This document shows positions 63,809 to 64,000 of a stretch of 64,000 nt of DNA, one piece after another. The notes under the pieces are model-generated. The model made no database searches. It was given only the letters and a program-made list of their open reading frames with translations, and was not told where the DNA came from. The translations under genes were made by a program, and so were the position numbers. The DNA is from CBDBKE01 sp965218055 (GTDB lineage Bacteria > Acidobacteriota > Terriglobia > JAJPHL01 > JAPKYU01), in the NCBI GenBank assembly GCA_965218055.1, contig CBDCKA010000001.1, positions 1-64,000 on the forward strand. The letters run 5' to 3'. How positions within the stretch are numbered: position 1 is the stretch's first letter; every line of letters begins with the position of its first letter.

Positions 63809-64000
63809 CTAGCCCAGCGCCCGCTTGGAACTTCCCTGGTACTCCGCGCCCGCCACCTCAAACCTGTAGCCAAAGCCGCGAACGGTGTGCAGGTAGGCCG
63901 GCCGCTCGGGGTCGGCTTCCACCTTTTCCCGGAGGCGCCGCATGTAGACATCCACCGAGCGTGGCGTGACAAAGCGGGTGTCACGCCAGACCGCATCCAG
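63809..64000 (-). CDS. phoB: PhoB/OmpR-type response regulator, C-terminal end
   Basis: Partial, continuing past the window edge. VTPRSVDVYMRRLREKVEAD and PAYLHTVRGFGYRFEV are the recognition helix and wing of an OmpR/PhoB winged helix. The receiver domain is not visible. With phoR, DUF47 and PiT it completes a phosphate-response group. The stop is TAG at 63811-63809. Confidence 0.9.
   Translation of the reverse strand: MDAVWRDTRFVTPRSVDVYMRRLREKVEADPERPAYLHTVRGFGYRFEVAGAEYQGSSKRALG

Overview
The window looks like chromosomal DNA of a GC-rich Gram-negative bacterium, most likely an Acidobacteriota (inference). The clues are the gene content, the many signal peptides and secreted-protein fragments, and a dispersed palindromic repeat beginning GTCATTCCGAGCGAAGCG after dnaE, a type I associate with acidobacterial genomes. 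A housekeeping chromosome occupies 41.7-64 kb. A very disturbed integrated mobile region occupies 0-41.66 kb.

Left edge (1-7473): the start of an IS5-like transposase, then a remnant of a conjugative element reading left to right. It holds a truncated YIP1-like gene cut by an IS256-family insertion, a decayed DUF4926 gene, a convergent ATPase/HNH-nuclease pair that resembles a Septu-type defence module, the C-terminal half of a mobile-element protein, a structured intergenic region, and broken coupling-protein (TraG/VirD4) and VirB11 genes.

Integrated element (about 7650-41661): a tyrosine recombinase and its excisionase-like partner lie next to an intact tRNA-Val(CAC). The first 42 nt of that tRNA recur at 41620-41661, beside what looks like the original tRNA promoter. 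The element is therefore about 34 kb and replaced the 5' half of the tRNA, not the usual 3' end. Inside are conjugation genes (VirB11, VirB6/TrbL, VirB8/TrbF, coupling-protein pieces), plasmid genes (ParM-like, RepA pieces), ArdC anti-restriction, an AbiE-type toxin-antitoxin operon and decayed VapBC, PIN and nuclease remnants. Cargo includes a Calx-beta surface protein, a PDZ-thioredoxin protein and a probable selenoprotein. IS256, IS3 and IS1380 elements are scattered through it. Most transfer genes exist only as truncated, frameshifted or inverted pieces, so the element is probably not self-transmissible now.

Chromosome (41.7-64 kb), mostly rightward: moxR, a YchF-like GTPase, a ZIP metal transporter, a TPM-domain protein/nucleotidyltransferase/LemA cluster, an ECF sigma factor with its anti-sigma and a DUF3106 protein, glcD and endonuclease V (leftward), a methyltransferase, a membrane-anchored unknown, a BadF-type kinase, a small gene framed by 14-bp inverted repeats, dnaE, accA and a TauE/SafE permease. 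A leftward phosphate cluster follows: phoB, a DUF47 PhoU-like protein, a PiT transporter and phoR.

The most notable observations are: (1) an in-frame UGA at the first Cys of a CxxC motif, followed at the expected distance by a SECIS-like hairpin, in the cargo gene at 38546-39148; (2) the 5'-half tRNA integration; (3) an intergenic structure present in three copies whose stems differ in sequence but stay complementary; (4) a 7-bp tandem repeat inside the coding region of the Calx-beta protein.
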